Assembly: GCA_028284775.1 (NCBI GenBank) | Contig: JANQRB010000105.1 | Span: forward strand, 23,776 to 87,775 | Reading direction: 5' to 3' | Length of the DNA: 64,000 nucleotides | Source of the DNA: Candidatus Kapaibacterium sp. | GTDB lineage: Bacteria; Bacteroidota; Ignavibacteria; Kapaibacteriales; UBA7675 | Part shown: piece by piece, positions 47,201 to 55,881 of the stretch | Position numbering within the stretch: position 1 is the first letter of the stretch | Layout: every line of letters starts with the position of its first letter | Translations under genes and position numbers: made by a program | The notes under the pieces: generated by a model | The model's database searches: none | What the model was told of the DNA's origin: nothing | The model's input: the letters and a program-made list of their open reading frames with translations, nothing else

Positions 47201-47274
47201 CAAACGGCGTTTATCTGCTCAGTATCGCGGGAGAAAACCTGAACTTGAACGAACCGATCACGATAGCGCGCTGA
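44248..47274 (+). CDS. Secreted M36-type (fungalysin-like) zinc metalloprotease, T9SS cargo
   Basis: 1008 residues. Signal peptide 1-18, then a His-rich stretch at 19-35 (HQAHEQASTHDHAHDHG). About 50-230 is an FTP/PepSY-type inhibitory propeptide. About 270-345 is a CarboxypepD_reg-like domain (AGVKVSARGRDYFTDANG). The catalytic domain covers about 360-590, with the zinc motif HEYGH at 431-435 and the third ligand Glu456 in GEAYSDVWG. About 700-890 is a MAM/CUB-like jelly roll (ENFETGDFSDWKIG). The last 80 residues form a T9SS sorting domain (VYPNPVVDNLTIEV ... GIANGVYLLSI). It is predicted to be a surface or released protease. A strong terminator follows. It follows the PNGase F-like gene by 133 bases; pairing deglycosylation with proteolysis is a sensible glycoprotein-degradation set. 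Confidence 0.92.
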   Translation: MKGVVVSLLVLTCGMMYAHQAHEQASTHDHAHDHGPADISFISDRSRLPDAAVQAAFAAEDRWQQFARRHTSWQVEFDETSAMPRRAFGRPIAVAADTDPFASAITFLNAELEDFTADIDHLVPINAHSTAKYTYVDFQQRHAGLDVLNSRVRLRFTPDWRVAMFGLELFPAIELNTVPTLTVDDAITVGLSELKDWERQYVRAAPELKIQPVPAGDSYRYHLVYEMEVRAEDDGEGPVWLYTLVDAHTGQIIYRQNQMCSVDTYTLTGTVSLSNPHDGPFEPIPLAGVKVSARGRDYFTDANGRLNYPGATPTNARIFLENGNAKVVSGNQGNNAESPNFNVTLEPGDNTISLDGAFNRRQLSAFYHTNLIYSYMKSKLPDFEGLDKPLVVRVDRPNGACNAFYDGSSINFFNENSNCFSFAEVRDVVYHEYGHAISWEFYTSFGQPFRNGALGEAYSDVWGMLLTGEGILGKGARKSSPNSFIRRYDNRRRVYPQDIRNEVHRDGEILAGAWWDLAQILGSLEQMGDLFAETLHGLANGPSGTEGAVYSDVLVDALLADDDDGDLSNGGPNAAAILEAFALHGITIRNVQLSHTEQESAAAEKAIAVEVTADFPEIVLNDRVRGDIFLMYRTRPTEEWKRAPSERMGASTTEDGSVRYRALVPAMPAGTVLSYFFEAQDEIGNRLRALPSGVDPAEGPELANPPFVRLIGLEQQVSENFETGDFSDWKIGAPDDNATAGIWEIDAPNGTFFNFQPVQPGADNTPDERAERNFCAFTGNTGQPNELPGANDVDAGKTTLFSPIFDLSDYRAPAIEYYRWYSNDASINPNNDFWEVHISNDGASWIPVERTRNSDASWRRIAFSVSDYVEPNATVQLRFVAADNLVSGAQSNGGSLVEAAIDDLAIYDIEDDPDTHPTSVADQDTPDRNGLNVYPNPVVDNLTIEVEYLPSAPLQVVLYSALGTVIARAELNSERRLTIPTQGIANGVYLLSIAGENLNLNEPITIAR

Positions 47275-47304
47275 GGCCGCTGCCTGTGCCTGGCAGATTT
47301 TAGC

Positions 47305-47341
47305 GAGCCGGACCCTGTGATTTGGGTCCGGCTCTCTTTTT
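47305..47341 (+). terminator. Rho-independent terminator after the M36 protease gene
   Basis: Perfect 11-bp stem GAGCCGGACCC / GGGTCCGGCTC (47305-47315 and 47324-47334), 8-base loop, then TCTTTTT. Starts 31 bases past the stop codon. Confidence 0.95.
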
Positions 47342-47489
47342 ACTATCCAATAATGTCTGCCGCTAAACAGTGGATTCGCCACGGTCGGATACTCAGCGCC
47401 CAAGTGGAATTTTCCTCCGGTCGTAATCAATTTGGCCTTTTTTCGTACATTTGCCTGCCGAATTCGTCCATCAAAAAGTGAAGCTTCGA

Positions 47490-49691
47490 ATGCTGATTGC
47501 TAGCGTCTGCCGCAATTCCCCCTTGCTATTTTTCCTGATGCTGATTTCGACATTAACGTGCTTCGCTCCACTTACAGCGGAGGCCGGTGATGATTCAGGG
47601 GAGGGAATGCAGGGCGGCTGGTTTTTCGGTTACCAGCTTCATTCGCATAATCTCGCCGCTCAGAACCTCACGGGTATCGGCAACTGCTGCCCAGATTTCA
47701 GCGACAACTCCGGCAGCAGTCTGTACCTGGGCGCCTTTGTCAGTATTCCATTGAGTCAGAGTCTCCTGCTCGAAGCTCGCGCCGGCTTCAGCGATATCGG
47801 CGCTGAATTCACCGAGCCGCTCGACATCGGTCCGACCCTCGTTATTCGTAATAACCCGCCGGATACCGTTGTCGTCCCTGCCCGGGTCGAGCGCAAGCTG
47901 GCGACCGAGATTCCCGGCATTTTTATTGAGCCGACCCTGGCCTTCGAGCCCGTATCCAGGCTACGGATTGCCGGGGGCCTGCGCGCAACATTGCTGCCTA
48001 GCGTCGACTACGATTATTCGGAAACGCTGGTCGAGCCCGCGAATATTACCTTTGAAGATGGCAGCGCCGTGCGCAATCAAAGCAGCGCTTCGGTGGACGG
48101 GACTTCCTCGCTGCAATTTTCGGCCGTTGCCGGCATCTCGTATGCCATTCAACTTGGCTCGGTTCTGCAAGTTGCGCCTGAGCTGCGCTACGTGGCGGGC
48201 TTGAGCAACATCCACGCCGACGCCGACTGGTCCAGTTCGCATTTGCTCTTTGGCGCTTCCTTTCGCTTCCAGGTCGATGCCGAAGAAGCGCCGCCCGCAA
48301 TTCGCCGCGACACGCTTTACCAGCGCGATACGACAAGCCTCGCGGACGCATCAATTAGCAGGGAGCGTATTCGCCTGCGCAGCCGGGACGTCGAACGCGA
48401 TACCTTGCAGACGCCCGATGCACTGATCTACCGCGCAACGCTCGTCGAATCCTATGTTCGCGAGCTGCCCCTGGCGGTCGAAGTCCCCACGCCGCCAATT
48501 CAGGCGGTTATCGACGATGTGGAGTTTGTAAAGCCGGATGGACGTTCCCTGGCTCTCGATGATGTCCAGGTTGAACAAATCGAATTTCGCGATAACCTGC
48601 CCTTGCTGCCCTACGTTTTTTTTAAGGAAAACAGTGCCGACCTGCGGGAATCACGTCAGAACCTGATATCACCGGAGGAGGCACGACTGCTGCGTATAGC
48701 AAAGCTCAGCGCCGACAACCCGCTTGGTATTTATCCCGAGTTGCTCAATATTTTAGGCAGACGCATGCTTGACGCGCCGGACTCGCGTATTGAGCTAACC
48801 GGCTGTAATAGCGACATCGGTCCCGAGCGGAATAACCTTGACCTTTCCCGAAGTCGAGCCGAAGCGGTACAAGAATATCTGACCGAGACCTGGGGAATCG
48901 CGGCGGATCGTATTGTCGTGAAAGCGCGCAACCTGCCAAAACGCCCTTCCAACAACAGTATTATCGACGGTCAGGAAGAGAACCGCCGCGTGGAAATTTC
49001 CACAGCTTCGGCGCAGTTGCTGGCCGACTTCAGCAGTCAGGATTTCGAATATCGCGCGCTTTTTGACCGGCTTCGGATTCACCTGCGAGCCGCAGCCGAA
49101 AAAGGTGTTGCCGATTGGTCTCTTGTTATCAGCCATCAAGCGGTGGAGCTAGCGCGATTCGAAGGCAGCGGCACTATCGATACGGCCCTGGTCTGGAGTG
49201 TCGGCGGACGCGATCTCGCTAGGTTTGCCCGTGGAATGCGCTTCAACTTCAGCGTTAGGGACGCCGATAACAAGCAGGAAACGGCTTCAACGACGATCGC
49301 GCTCGACTTTCTTTCGGTACAGCAAAAACGCGCCGAGCAGCAGCGCGACAAACGAATCGAGCGCTATTTTTTGGTCATTTTCGATTATAATCGAGCAGAT
49401 CTCGGCGCTCGCAACAAGGACGGAATTCTACAACTGCGTGACGATTTGGCTTCGCGTCCGACCAGTATTGTGACCGTTCATGGTTATACGGACCGTACCG
49501 GTACGGGCGACTATAATACACAATTGGCTGAGCGCCGCGCCCGACTGGTACTGGATATGCTCGATCTACCGGCCGATCGACGTACTCTCTTACCGGTCGG
49601 GAGCAAGGTTCTGCTCTACGACAACAACCACCCCGTCGGACGATTCTATTCGCGGACTGTTGAAGTTCTCGTCGAAGACACCGTGCAATGA
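47490..49691 (+). CDS. OmpA-family outer-membrane protein with two OmpA-like domains
   Basis: 733 residues from ATG 47490. Signal peptide 1-32 (SPLLFFLMLISTLTCFAPLTAEA). About 35-270 is an outer-membrane barrel (ending LLFGASFRFQVDAEE). A linker with repeated RD-rich strands follows (about 280-370). The first OmpA-like domain (about 375-510) has ELTGCNSDIGPERNNLDLSR and SRAEAVQEYL, plus EENRRVEI. A second (about 625-730) has VTVHGYTDRTGTGDYNTQLA, ERRARLVLDML and FYSRTVEVLVE. Both resemble peptidoglycan-anchoring domains; the TDRTG segment is the classical Asp/Arg site. Two such domains on one barrel is unusual and suggests a stable cell-wall anchor. Confidence 0.85.
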   Translation: MLIASVCRNSPLLFFLMLISTLTCFAPLTAEAGDDSGEGMQGGWFFGYQLHSHNLAAQNLTGIGNCCPDFSDNSGSSLYLGAFVSIPLSQSLLLEARAGFSDIGAEFTEPLDIGPTLVIRNNPPDTVVVPARVERKLATEIPGIFIEPTLAFEPVSRLRIAGGLRATLLPSVDYDYSETLVEPANITFEDGSAVRNQSSASVDGTSSLQFSAVAGISYAIQLGSVLQVAPELRYVAGLSNIHADADWSSSHLLFGASFRFQVDAEEAPPAIRRDTLYQRDTTSLADASISRERIRLRSRDVERDTLQTPDALIYRATLVESYVRELPLAVEVPTPPIQAVIDDVEFVKPDGRSLALDDVQVEQIEFRDNLPLLPYVFFKENSADLRESRQNLISPEEARLLRIAKLSADNPLGIYPELLNILGRRMLDAPDSRIELTGCNSDIGPERNNLDLSRSRAEAVQEYLTETWGIAADRIVVKARNLPKRPSNNSIIDGQEENRRVEISTASAQLLADFSSQDFEYRALFDRLRIHLRAAAEKGVADWSLVISHQAVELARFEGSGTIDTALVWSVGGRDLARFARGMRFNFSVRDADNKQETASTTIALDFLSVQQKRAEQQRDKRIERYFLVIFDYNRADLGARNKDGILQLRDDLASRPTSIVTVHGYTDRTGTGDYNTQLAERRARLVLDMLDLPADRRTLLPVGSKVLLYDNNHPVGRFYSRTVEVLVEDTVQ

Positions 49692-49754
49692 TGCTGTCGT
49701 CGAGCCTTCGCACTAAAGTTTAAATACTCACTTCATTTCGCAAAGAGCGGAGCA

Positions 49755-50768
49755 TTGGAAGGATTCATTCGCGAACTTCTGACGGCGGAGCGGCTGGATG
49801 ACGCCGCGCGATTGTGGAATACGCGGGCCGCGGACCTAAAGCTGCTGCGCGCTTTCGAAAATTTCGTCTACGAATTCGAACGCGATGGCCGCAGTCTGAT
49901 ATTTCGCCTGACGCATAGCTCGCACCGAAGCCGGCAACAGGTCGAAGCGGAACTGCACTGGCTGAACTATGTAGCGGAGATGGGTATCGAAGTCGCGGCG
50001 CCGCTGCCGTCACAACAGGGCCGTCTGGTGGAGGAAGTAGCGGCGGGTGAGAGTTCCTTTATGCTGAGCTGTTTCCACAAAGCACCGGGCGCACACCTGC
50101 GCAATGATGACCCGTTGCTCAAAAGCCCCGATTTCATCCGCCACTGGGGACATGTGATGGGCAAGCTCCATGCTCTGGCCTCCGCATATCGTCCTCCTTC
50201 GGATGCAGGCATCCGGCGTCCGCATTGGTATGAAGAAGATCTGCTCCTGCGCGCGGCCGACTACATACCGAAGGAACATCACTTTGTCGTGGAACGCCTG
50301 GCGGACATGCGGCGCTGGATGGAGAATCTGCCGACGGAGGCACCGCATTTCGGGATGCTGCACCTTGACTTTCATCGAGGCAATTACTTTGTCGATCAAG
50401 GACGGATCACGCTGTTCGATTTCGACGACTGCGGTCCGCATTGGCTGGCCTATGACATTGCCATCACCCTGCACAGCGTCCAGATGTTCAGCCCGCCGTC
50501 TGCAGCAGTGCGTGATCGCGAATGCAGCGAATTTGCGCGTTACTTCCTGGACGGCTATGTGCGAGCCCATCCCTTCGATTCCTCCTGGAAAACTATGATA
50601 CCGGCATTCATGCACTATCGCGATCTGATAATATTTTCCGTGATGTTTAAGAAACGCGGGCCGGAAGGTTGGGCCGACGACGAACGCGCCTTCCTCGATC
50701 AGCGGATCCCCGCCATCCGCGCCGGCAGATCTTTCGCCGAAATCGACTGGCGCCACGTATTTGGCTGA
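49755..50768 (+). CDS. APH/SrkA-family phosphotransferase
   Basis: 337 residues from TTG 49755, no ATG being available. The aminoglycoside-phosphotransferase/choline-kinase fold: an N-lobe with FENFVYEFERDGRSLIFRL and the Lys/Glu pair in QQVEAELHWLNYVAEMG, then a C-lobe with the catalytic LHLDFHRGNYFVD (HxDxxxxN) and LFDFDDCG (metal-binding DFD). Closest in layout to the stress-response kinase SrkA (YihE) and homoserine-kinase-like proteins. Substrate unknown: small molecule or protein. Cytosolic. Located 63 bases after the OmpA gene in the same direction. Confidence 0.85.
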   Translation: MEGFIRELLTAERLDDAARLWNTRAADLKLLRAFENFVYEFERDGRSLIFRLTHSSHRSRQQVEAELHWLNYVAEMGIEVAAPLPSQQGRLVEEVAAGESSFMLSCFHKAPGAHLRNDDPLLKSPDFIRHWGHVMGKLHALASAYRPPSDAGIRRPHWYEEDLLLRAADYIPKEHHFVVERLADMRRWMENLPTEAPHFGMLHLDFHRGNYFVDQGRITLFDFDDCGPHWLAYDIAITLHSVQMFSPPSAAVRDRECSEFARYFLDGYVRAHPFDSSWKTMIPAFMHYRDLIIFSVMFKKRGPEGWADDERAFLDQRIPAIRAGRSFAEIDWRHVFG

Positions 50769-51184
50769 ACTATTTTTTCGGGTAAATTTCGCCGTCGCCC
50801 GATGTAACTCCTTGAACAAGCGTACCTTTGCTATACTGCCGACATAAAGGATGGCCCTAGCGAATAGCTGTCGAAGGGTCCGTGGCGACGGCGTCAACTT
50901 GTGGCCGCCTACTTGCTGGTGTGTCAGCGTTCACAGTGAGGACCCACCAGCAAACAATCGATGACACTTGCGCGCGGCGGCTGGAGCATCTGGCTGCTTA
51001 CGCCGATATGAAGCAGGCGGGAATTCGTCCTCGACCTTCGGGAGGATTTCCGAACAAGGTCAAGTTGATCGTAGTTTTTGAGGGAAAATCAGGCACCGAA
51101 AAGTGCTGCGGCTGATGAAGACCGGGTAGATGTTTGTTCTGCGTCTGCGAGTTGAGTCTCGAAATCTCAGGAGGACTAGGAGCC
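50769..51184. other. Intergenic region, no supported gene
   Basis: About 415 bases between the kinase gene and the sugar dehydrogenase gene. Short rightward frames (for example 50882-51115) show no motif. The AGGAGG at 51169-51174 serves the next gene. Confidence 0.4.
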
Positions 51185-53359
51185 TTGAAGTACCAAAAGA
51201 ATAAGCTGCTGACCTTAGTGCGCGCTTTTGTCATCGCCGTCGCTATGGCGCTTGTAATCGTCGCCGATCTCGAAGCACGGCTGGCGCAACGGATAATAGC
51301 CGACAATCTCGCGTCACCTAAAGAACTTCTGTGGGGAAACGACGGTCATTTATGGCTTTTGGAAGCGAATGGACGCGTTGTGAGGATCGACCCGACGAAC
51401 CTTTCGCAGACTGACATCAGCCAGAATCTGTGGCCGGATGAAACTCCGGCGTGCTACGCCATGGCGCTCCATCCTGATTTCGACAGCGAACCATTCGTCT
51501 ACATCGCGGCAATCAGCAGCGGGGCGCTCTGTCAAGGCGACCAGAAGCGGGCCGTGCTGCTGCGATCGCGCTACGATGGCAGCCAGCTCCAAGAGGCGCA
51601 GCTCGTGATTGACTGTCTGCAAATCGGGCAGCTGGATTCCGAGCTGGGTTTATTCCTTGACCGCGATCAGAAACTCTATCTTAGCATTGGCGACGACTTT
51701 AGGAACTCTCAGGCGCAAAACCTGGCGTCAATGGCCGGCAAGGTGCTCCGAATGAACCTCGACGGTTCGGCGCCGGACGACAATCCCTGGCCGGAAGCGC
51801 CGACCCCGGGCAATCTTATCTGGGCCTGGGGCCTGGAGCGGGCCTCCGAGCTGGCTCAATCTCCAGACGGCAGCATTTACGCCCCCGAGAGCAGCTTCAG
51901 CCACAATAATGAAGTTAATATTCTGCAGTCCGGCGGCAATTATGGCTGGGAAGCCGTCATCGGCAAGTGCGGCCACGACCACAATAGTCAACTAGACGCG
52001 GCGGAACGAAAATTTTGTCTGGACTCGAATGTGATCGAACCCATGTACGTCTGGCCGGACCGTGTCGGCGCGGAGTGCATCGCCTACTACAATCATCCGA
52101 TAGTGGAGGAATGGCAACATTCACTGCTGGTGGGAAGCGCGATGCCCCTGGACCAGGATGGGAGCAGGCTGCACGTTCTGAAGCTCAGCGCGGATGGGCA
52201 AAGAGTTATTGAACGCCTGTCGGGAGGCAGTCAGGGCCGCTTCACATCCGTGGTCCGCGACATTGCGCTGGAACCGGAAGGGCGGATATATACTCTTCAC
52301 GATGATCATATTGTAGAGCTGAGTCGCAAAACCGAAACTTCGATAATCATTGAGAACTTTCATTATAGATTAAGAAGGGTTCGATTCTGGTTTTATACCA
52401 CCGGAAGTTTTAACGATGATAATGAATTTCACCTGGAGATGGCTGACGCAATGGGATCATTCGCCGATCCGACGATTCTTGCCAGTGTCGGCAACGTGGA
52501 AGAGGGTTTGCTGACTGGTTGGCACTCTTGCCACCTGGCGCCGGGGGAGCAGCGCAAATTGCGCATCGTCGCCACATCGCCGCCAATGATCGGCCCGTCG
52601 CGTACCTGGTCGAATCCGGATCAACCCTTTATCCTTACGGTCGCGCCTGGGGTTTGGCTGCAGACGCGCGTTTATGACAGCGATGAACTCTGTCCGGGCG
52701 ACACGGCGGAAATCGTCCTGCTTGGAGGTCATAAAAATATTCGTTGGAACACCGGAGCGACCAGCAGCTCGATCAAAGTTAGCGAAGCAGGCGTGTATTG
52801 GGTGGAGGTTGTCGGCGGCGACGGCTGTACCCGGACTTCCGCCGACGTACATATCGGTGAGTCCAGGGCACAGCAAGCCACCATCAGAATGGTTGCCCGC
52901 AATACGCTTGGCGTTGAAGACGATGGCGAGTATCTCAATTTCCGCTGGTTTCGCGACGGTAAGATAATTCCGGAAGCCTTCGACAGCGTGTATGTGGTGC
53001 AAGAGCCCGGCAGCTACAGCGTGATAACCATCGAACGCAATGCGCCATGTGAAGTGGAGTCCGAAGTATTTGTGGTCACGGCCGTCTCTGTCGAGCCGCC
53101 TACCATTAATACGCGCTCGCTGCAACTATATCCACAACCGGCAGGGCGGGAGCTTGTCGTCGAAGCATCGGTCCGTTCCGCCCAGGCACGGCTGCAAGTC
53201 TATGATCTCCTCGGCCGCCTGCGGCTGGAGCGTCGGCTTCCGTCGGAGGACGGACACCTGCGAGTTCACCTGCCGCTTCATTCCTGGCAGGGCGGAATGT
53301 ATCTGCTCCGTCTGGATGACGCCGACGGCAGCATCTTGCGCTCATTTGTGGTGGAATGA
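51185..53359 (+). CDS. PQQ-type (GSDH-like) sugar dehydrogenase with Ig-like and T9SS sorting domains
   Basis: 724 residues from TTG 51185, which has AGGAGG ten bases upstream; an in-frame start at 51134 lacks a site. Signal peptide or anchor in the first 30 residues (LLTLVRAFVIAVAMALVIVA). About 35-390 is a six-bladed propeller of the glucose/sorbosone dehydrogenase family: YAMALHPDFDSEPFVYIA, DFRNSQAQNLASMAGKVLRM, PNDD-like turns, NNEVNILQSGGNYGWEAVIG, and GRFTSVVRDIALEPEGRIYT. Members oxidise sugars with PQQ; the calcium/PQQ contacts cannot be proven here. About 510-585 resembles an Ig-like domain (LCPGDTAEIVLLGG, IRWNTGATSSSIKVSEAG). The last 75 residues are a T9SS sorting domain (LYPQPAGRELVVEA ... 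WQGGMYLLRL). Confidence 0.85.
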   Translation: MKYQKNKLLTLVRAFVIAVAMALVIVADLEARLAQRIIADNLASPKELLWGNDGHLWLLEANGRVVRIDPTNLSQTDISQNLWPDETPACYAMALHPDFDSEPFVYIAAISSGALCQGDQKRAVLLRSRYDGSQLQEAQLVIDCLQIGQLDSELGLFLDRDQKLYLSIGDDFRNSQAQNLASMAGKVLRMNLDGSAPDDNPWPEAPTPGNLIWAWGLERASELAQSPDGSIYAPESSFSHNNEVNILQSGGNYGWEAVIGKCGHDHNSQLDAAERKFCLDSNVIEPMYVWPDRVGAECIAYYNHPIVEEWQHSLLVGSAMPLDQDGSRLHVLKLSADGQRVIERLSGGSQGRFTSVVRDIALEPEGRIYTLHDDHIVELSRKTETSIIIENFHYRLRRVRFWFYTTGSFNDDNEFHLEMADAMGSFADPTILASVGNVEEGLLTGWHSCHLAPGEQRKLRIVATSPPMIGPSRTWSNPDQPFILTVAPGVWLQTRVYDSDELCPGDTAEIVLLGGHKNIRWNTGATSSSIKVSEAGVYWVEVVGGDGCTRTSADVHIGESRAQQATIRMVARNTLGVEDDGEYLNFRWFRDGKIIPEAFDSVYVVQEPGSYSVITIERNAPCEVESEVFVVTAVSVEPPTINTRSLQLYPQPAGRELVVEASVRSAQARLQVYDLLGRLRLERRLPSEDGHLRVHLPLHSWQGGMYLLRLDDADGSILRSFVVE

Positions 53360-53595
53360 CATTCAAATTCTCTGCGCTAAAAATTAAAAAAACGCGGCTC
53401 GTTTGTCTGCGATGGCCGGCGGTGGACAGCCCGTTGCCGACCAAACTCAGATAGAGGCTCTGTCCACAGGCTCCGTCTGAAAATAGTTTGGAATTAAACA
53501 TCGTCTCAGCTAGTTTTGACGCCACTGCTTGCCCGGGCCCATTCCTCCCTTTGTCAACTCAAACACAGATCACACAGGACTGATTGGGAACAGAT

Positions 53596-54006
53596 ATGTC
53601 CAAACTGCGCATTTTTATTGCCGATGATCAGGAATTGTATATCGCCGGTTTAGTTCCGATGCTGCAAAGCGAACTGGAATGCAGCATTGTGGGTGTGGCG
53701 CACAGCGCCGACGAGCTTATGCTGCGACTGCCGGCCTTGCAGGTGGATATACTGATTCTCGAACTGGAAATTTTCGGCGGACCGCGTCTCGACCAGATTC
53801 GCCGCGTTCACCACTGCCTGCCCGACAGCAAGATACTTGTAGTCAGCCGCAGCTCGCGGCCCGAGGGTCTTCTGACAATTGCCGGAGTTCACGCTTATCT
53901 GACCAAACGTGCCGGTGTGCGCGAAATAGCGCATGCATTAAAGGCTCTGACGGTGGATTCACAGGAAAGCACATCACGCGGAAAACTCAGCGCTATGCTG
54001 CTTTGA
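53596..54006 (+). CDS. Atypical receiver domain protein lacking the phosphoacceptor Asp
   Basis: 136 residues from ATG 53596 (an in-frame TTG lies four codons earlier). NarL/FixJ-type receiver with the acidic pair in FIADDQE (10-12), Ser in VVSRS and Lys in YLTKRAG. The expected phosphoacceptor sits in DILILELEIFGG, where Glu56 replaces Asp. Glu at this place often mimics the phosphorylated state. There is no output domain; the protein ends after the last receiver helix with a 15-residue Ser-rich tail. It may therefore act as a constitutive signal adaptor. No kinase adjacent. Confidence 0.85.
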   Translation: MSKLRIFIADDQELYIAGLVPMLQSELECSIVGVAHSADELMLRLPALQVDILILELEIFGGPRLDQIRRVHHCLPDSKILVVSRSSRPEGLLTIAGVHAYLTKRAGVREIAHALKALTVDSQESTSRGKLSAMLL

Positions 54007-54598
54007 CAATCTGAGCATCGTCACAAGGACAAGCCGAATAGGAGGTCTGCAAAAAGGGCATGTGCGTGGCGGGACCGCGACCGAATAATTCGCCGGCTTA
54101 GACAAAATCACCAGACGACACCGGGCTGATTGAAAGAGCAAGCAATAATCGGTGACCGATCTGAAAGTATGGCAGATCCACTTTTAGCTATCCGGCCCGG
54201 CGACGAATAGTCCGACACTATGAATGGTTCGAAATCGATGGCCACCTGTCTGTAGCTGTCTTTGCCGCTCCTTTAGATTTGGCGGAGTTAGGACAAAGAC
54301 CCTGCTAGACCCGCGAATTAACAGCATCGACATCAGACGGTTGGCTCCAGGCGACGGCTCAGATACTTAACAAAATTTCTGAGCCTGCGGCTGAATAAAC
54401 TCCTGTAGTCGCCCTGGCTTTGCGCTCTCGCGTTCGGGCAATGATGCAGGAGTGAAACGCGGACTGAGCACTGAACGGCAAAACCTTAGAAGCTTTGAGG
54501 TCTTCTTAACTCTCCAAAGCTCTCTTTCAAAAAAAAGAGGGGGGACTTTAAGAAATTGTCTTCAAAATACTTCCAATAAACATTATGCGAAGATTTGA
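54007..54598. other. Intergenic region with C-rich/T-rich hairpin
   Basis: About 590 bases with no supported gene. At about 54520-54545 CTCTTTCAAAAAAAAGAG followed by a G run forms a small hairpin. On the minus strand it reads CCCCCCTCTTTTTTTT and lies about 55 bases beyond the DinB-like stop codon, so it may act as its terminator. Confidence 0.4.
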
Positions 54599-55075
54599 TC
54601 AATTCTCGTCTGACTGTTTGATAATATTTTTGATCAGGACAATCTGTCCCAGGTGGTAATGAAGATGTTCTATGATTCCATGCAAATTTCGGTAGTAGTT
54701 TCCGTATTTATTATCGGCAAAATCTTCCCATAGCTTAGGTTCCGGCAATTGTTCAAGCAGACGCGCAAAATCTTCGGCATCGGCCCAGGTTTTTTCCAGC
54801 AATTTTTCCCAGTCCGCCTGCGATAAAATTGCCGGCTGGTCGAAGCTGTCTTTATCTCTTGCATCGAGCGCTTCGCCCCGCAATACTCGCGCGACCGCGC
54901 TGACATAATAATTTGTATGATAAACAAGGGTCGCAATTGTGTTAAACGAGTGCACCTGCGCCGTAGCCTGTCGCCAGGTTACATTTGCCAGACTATCTCT
55001 GAGGTTGGACGTCGTCCAGTTGCCTCCGAAATGGACTTCCCTGAAGTGCCGCGCAATTTGTGCCGTCAAGTTCAT
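54599..55075 (-). CDS. DinB-like protein
   Basis: 158 residues, four-helix-bundle DinB/DUF1572-type. His residues likely to form the metal site: LVYHTNYYV near 50 and GIIEHLHYHLGQI near 132-140. ISP: FGGNWTTSNLRDSLANVTW near the N-terminus is typical of the family. Soluble, no signal peptide. Function of this subgroup is unknown; some relatives are damage-inducible or thiol transferases. Not closely similar to the DinB-like protein at 10464-10961. Confidence 0.82.
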   Translation of the reverse strand: MNLTAQIARHFREVHFGGNWTTSNLRDSLANVTWRQATAQVHSFNTIATLVYHTNYYVSAVARVLRGEALDARDKDSFDQPAILSQADWEKLLEKTWADAEDFARLLEQLPEPKLWEDFADNKYGNYYRNLHGIIEHLHYHLGQIVLIKNIIKQSDEN

Positions 55076-55881
55076 AGAATTCGATTTTTGAATGGCCTGA
55101 ATCCGACAGTTGTGGTGCTAAGATATGAAGGCTTTACTGAAAACGAGAATCAAAATAGGAAAGGCCAGAGGTACTCCATCCGCTCGGGGTCAGGCAGCCT
55201 GATCAAACGCCTTAGAAAATCAAGGCGTTCGCCGGCTTTTTGATCTTCACTTCGGACAGGGGATCTGGCATTCCGGCAGCGAAAATCGGAGTTGCAACAG
55301 CGGCAGGGTGGAAGTATCATTGGGCGTACATCAGCGATTTCAAAAACGTCGCATCACAAATTCGCTGTTGCTTTTTACGGACTTACATGTTTATTTGTGC
55401 GGCGCGTATTTTGGAAAAGTCGCATATTCTTTACGGCGCCAGCAATTTCACACTGCCATTGAATGCGCCGAAACGCTGTGCCAATTGTCCGATTCACGCA
55501 GTTTTCGGACTAAGCACAACTGATCAAATCCTGAATCTGGTCTTCTCAGAATCCGGCAAATGGGGCTTCATTGCGTCAATCATCGACCTCAGCCGCTCTT
55601 GCCGAATTCAAGGTTGAGACTCGACATGAGCCAATTGACGTCGTCACTGCCTGTCAAGAGGAGAGGGTGAGGTTTGTCTCAGCTCGCCGGGGACCTGCCT
55701 GTTGTTAAATAAATGAATGCTGCCGACAAACATACTTCGATGTGCGGCATCGGCATGCAGTGATGACGGAATCTGGCCGGAGCCGTCCGCGCCGGTGCGG
55801 CTCGCAGTTTAGACAAACACACCCGGAATCAATGCCCTAGAAACACTCTTTGTTAATTAACCACTTGGGAAGCATTGCATT
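55076..55881. other. Intergenic region with one hairpin
   Basis: About 800 bases with no convincing gene. A rightward frame at 55240-55617 has no motif and uneven codon use. It contains the hairpin at 55206-55229 listed separately. Confidence 0.45.
55206..55241 (+). terminator. Terminator-like hairpin with no obvious gene upstream
   Basis: AACGCCTT / AAGGCGTT arms (55206-55213, 55222-55229), 8-base loop AGAAAATC, a G/C-rich spacer, then CTTTTTG. No gene on the plus strand ends nearby, so it may serve an unseen transcript or be coincidental. Confidence 0.35.

Noticed and set aside
50010..50897. A 295-codon minus-strand frame
   Set aside because: Antisense to the APH-fold kinase, which has intact catalytic motifs.
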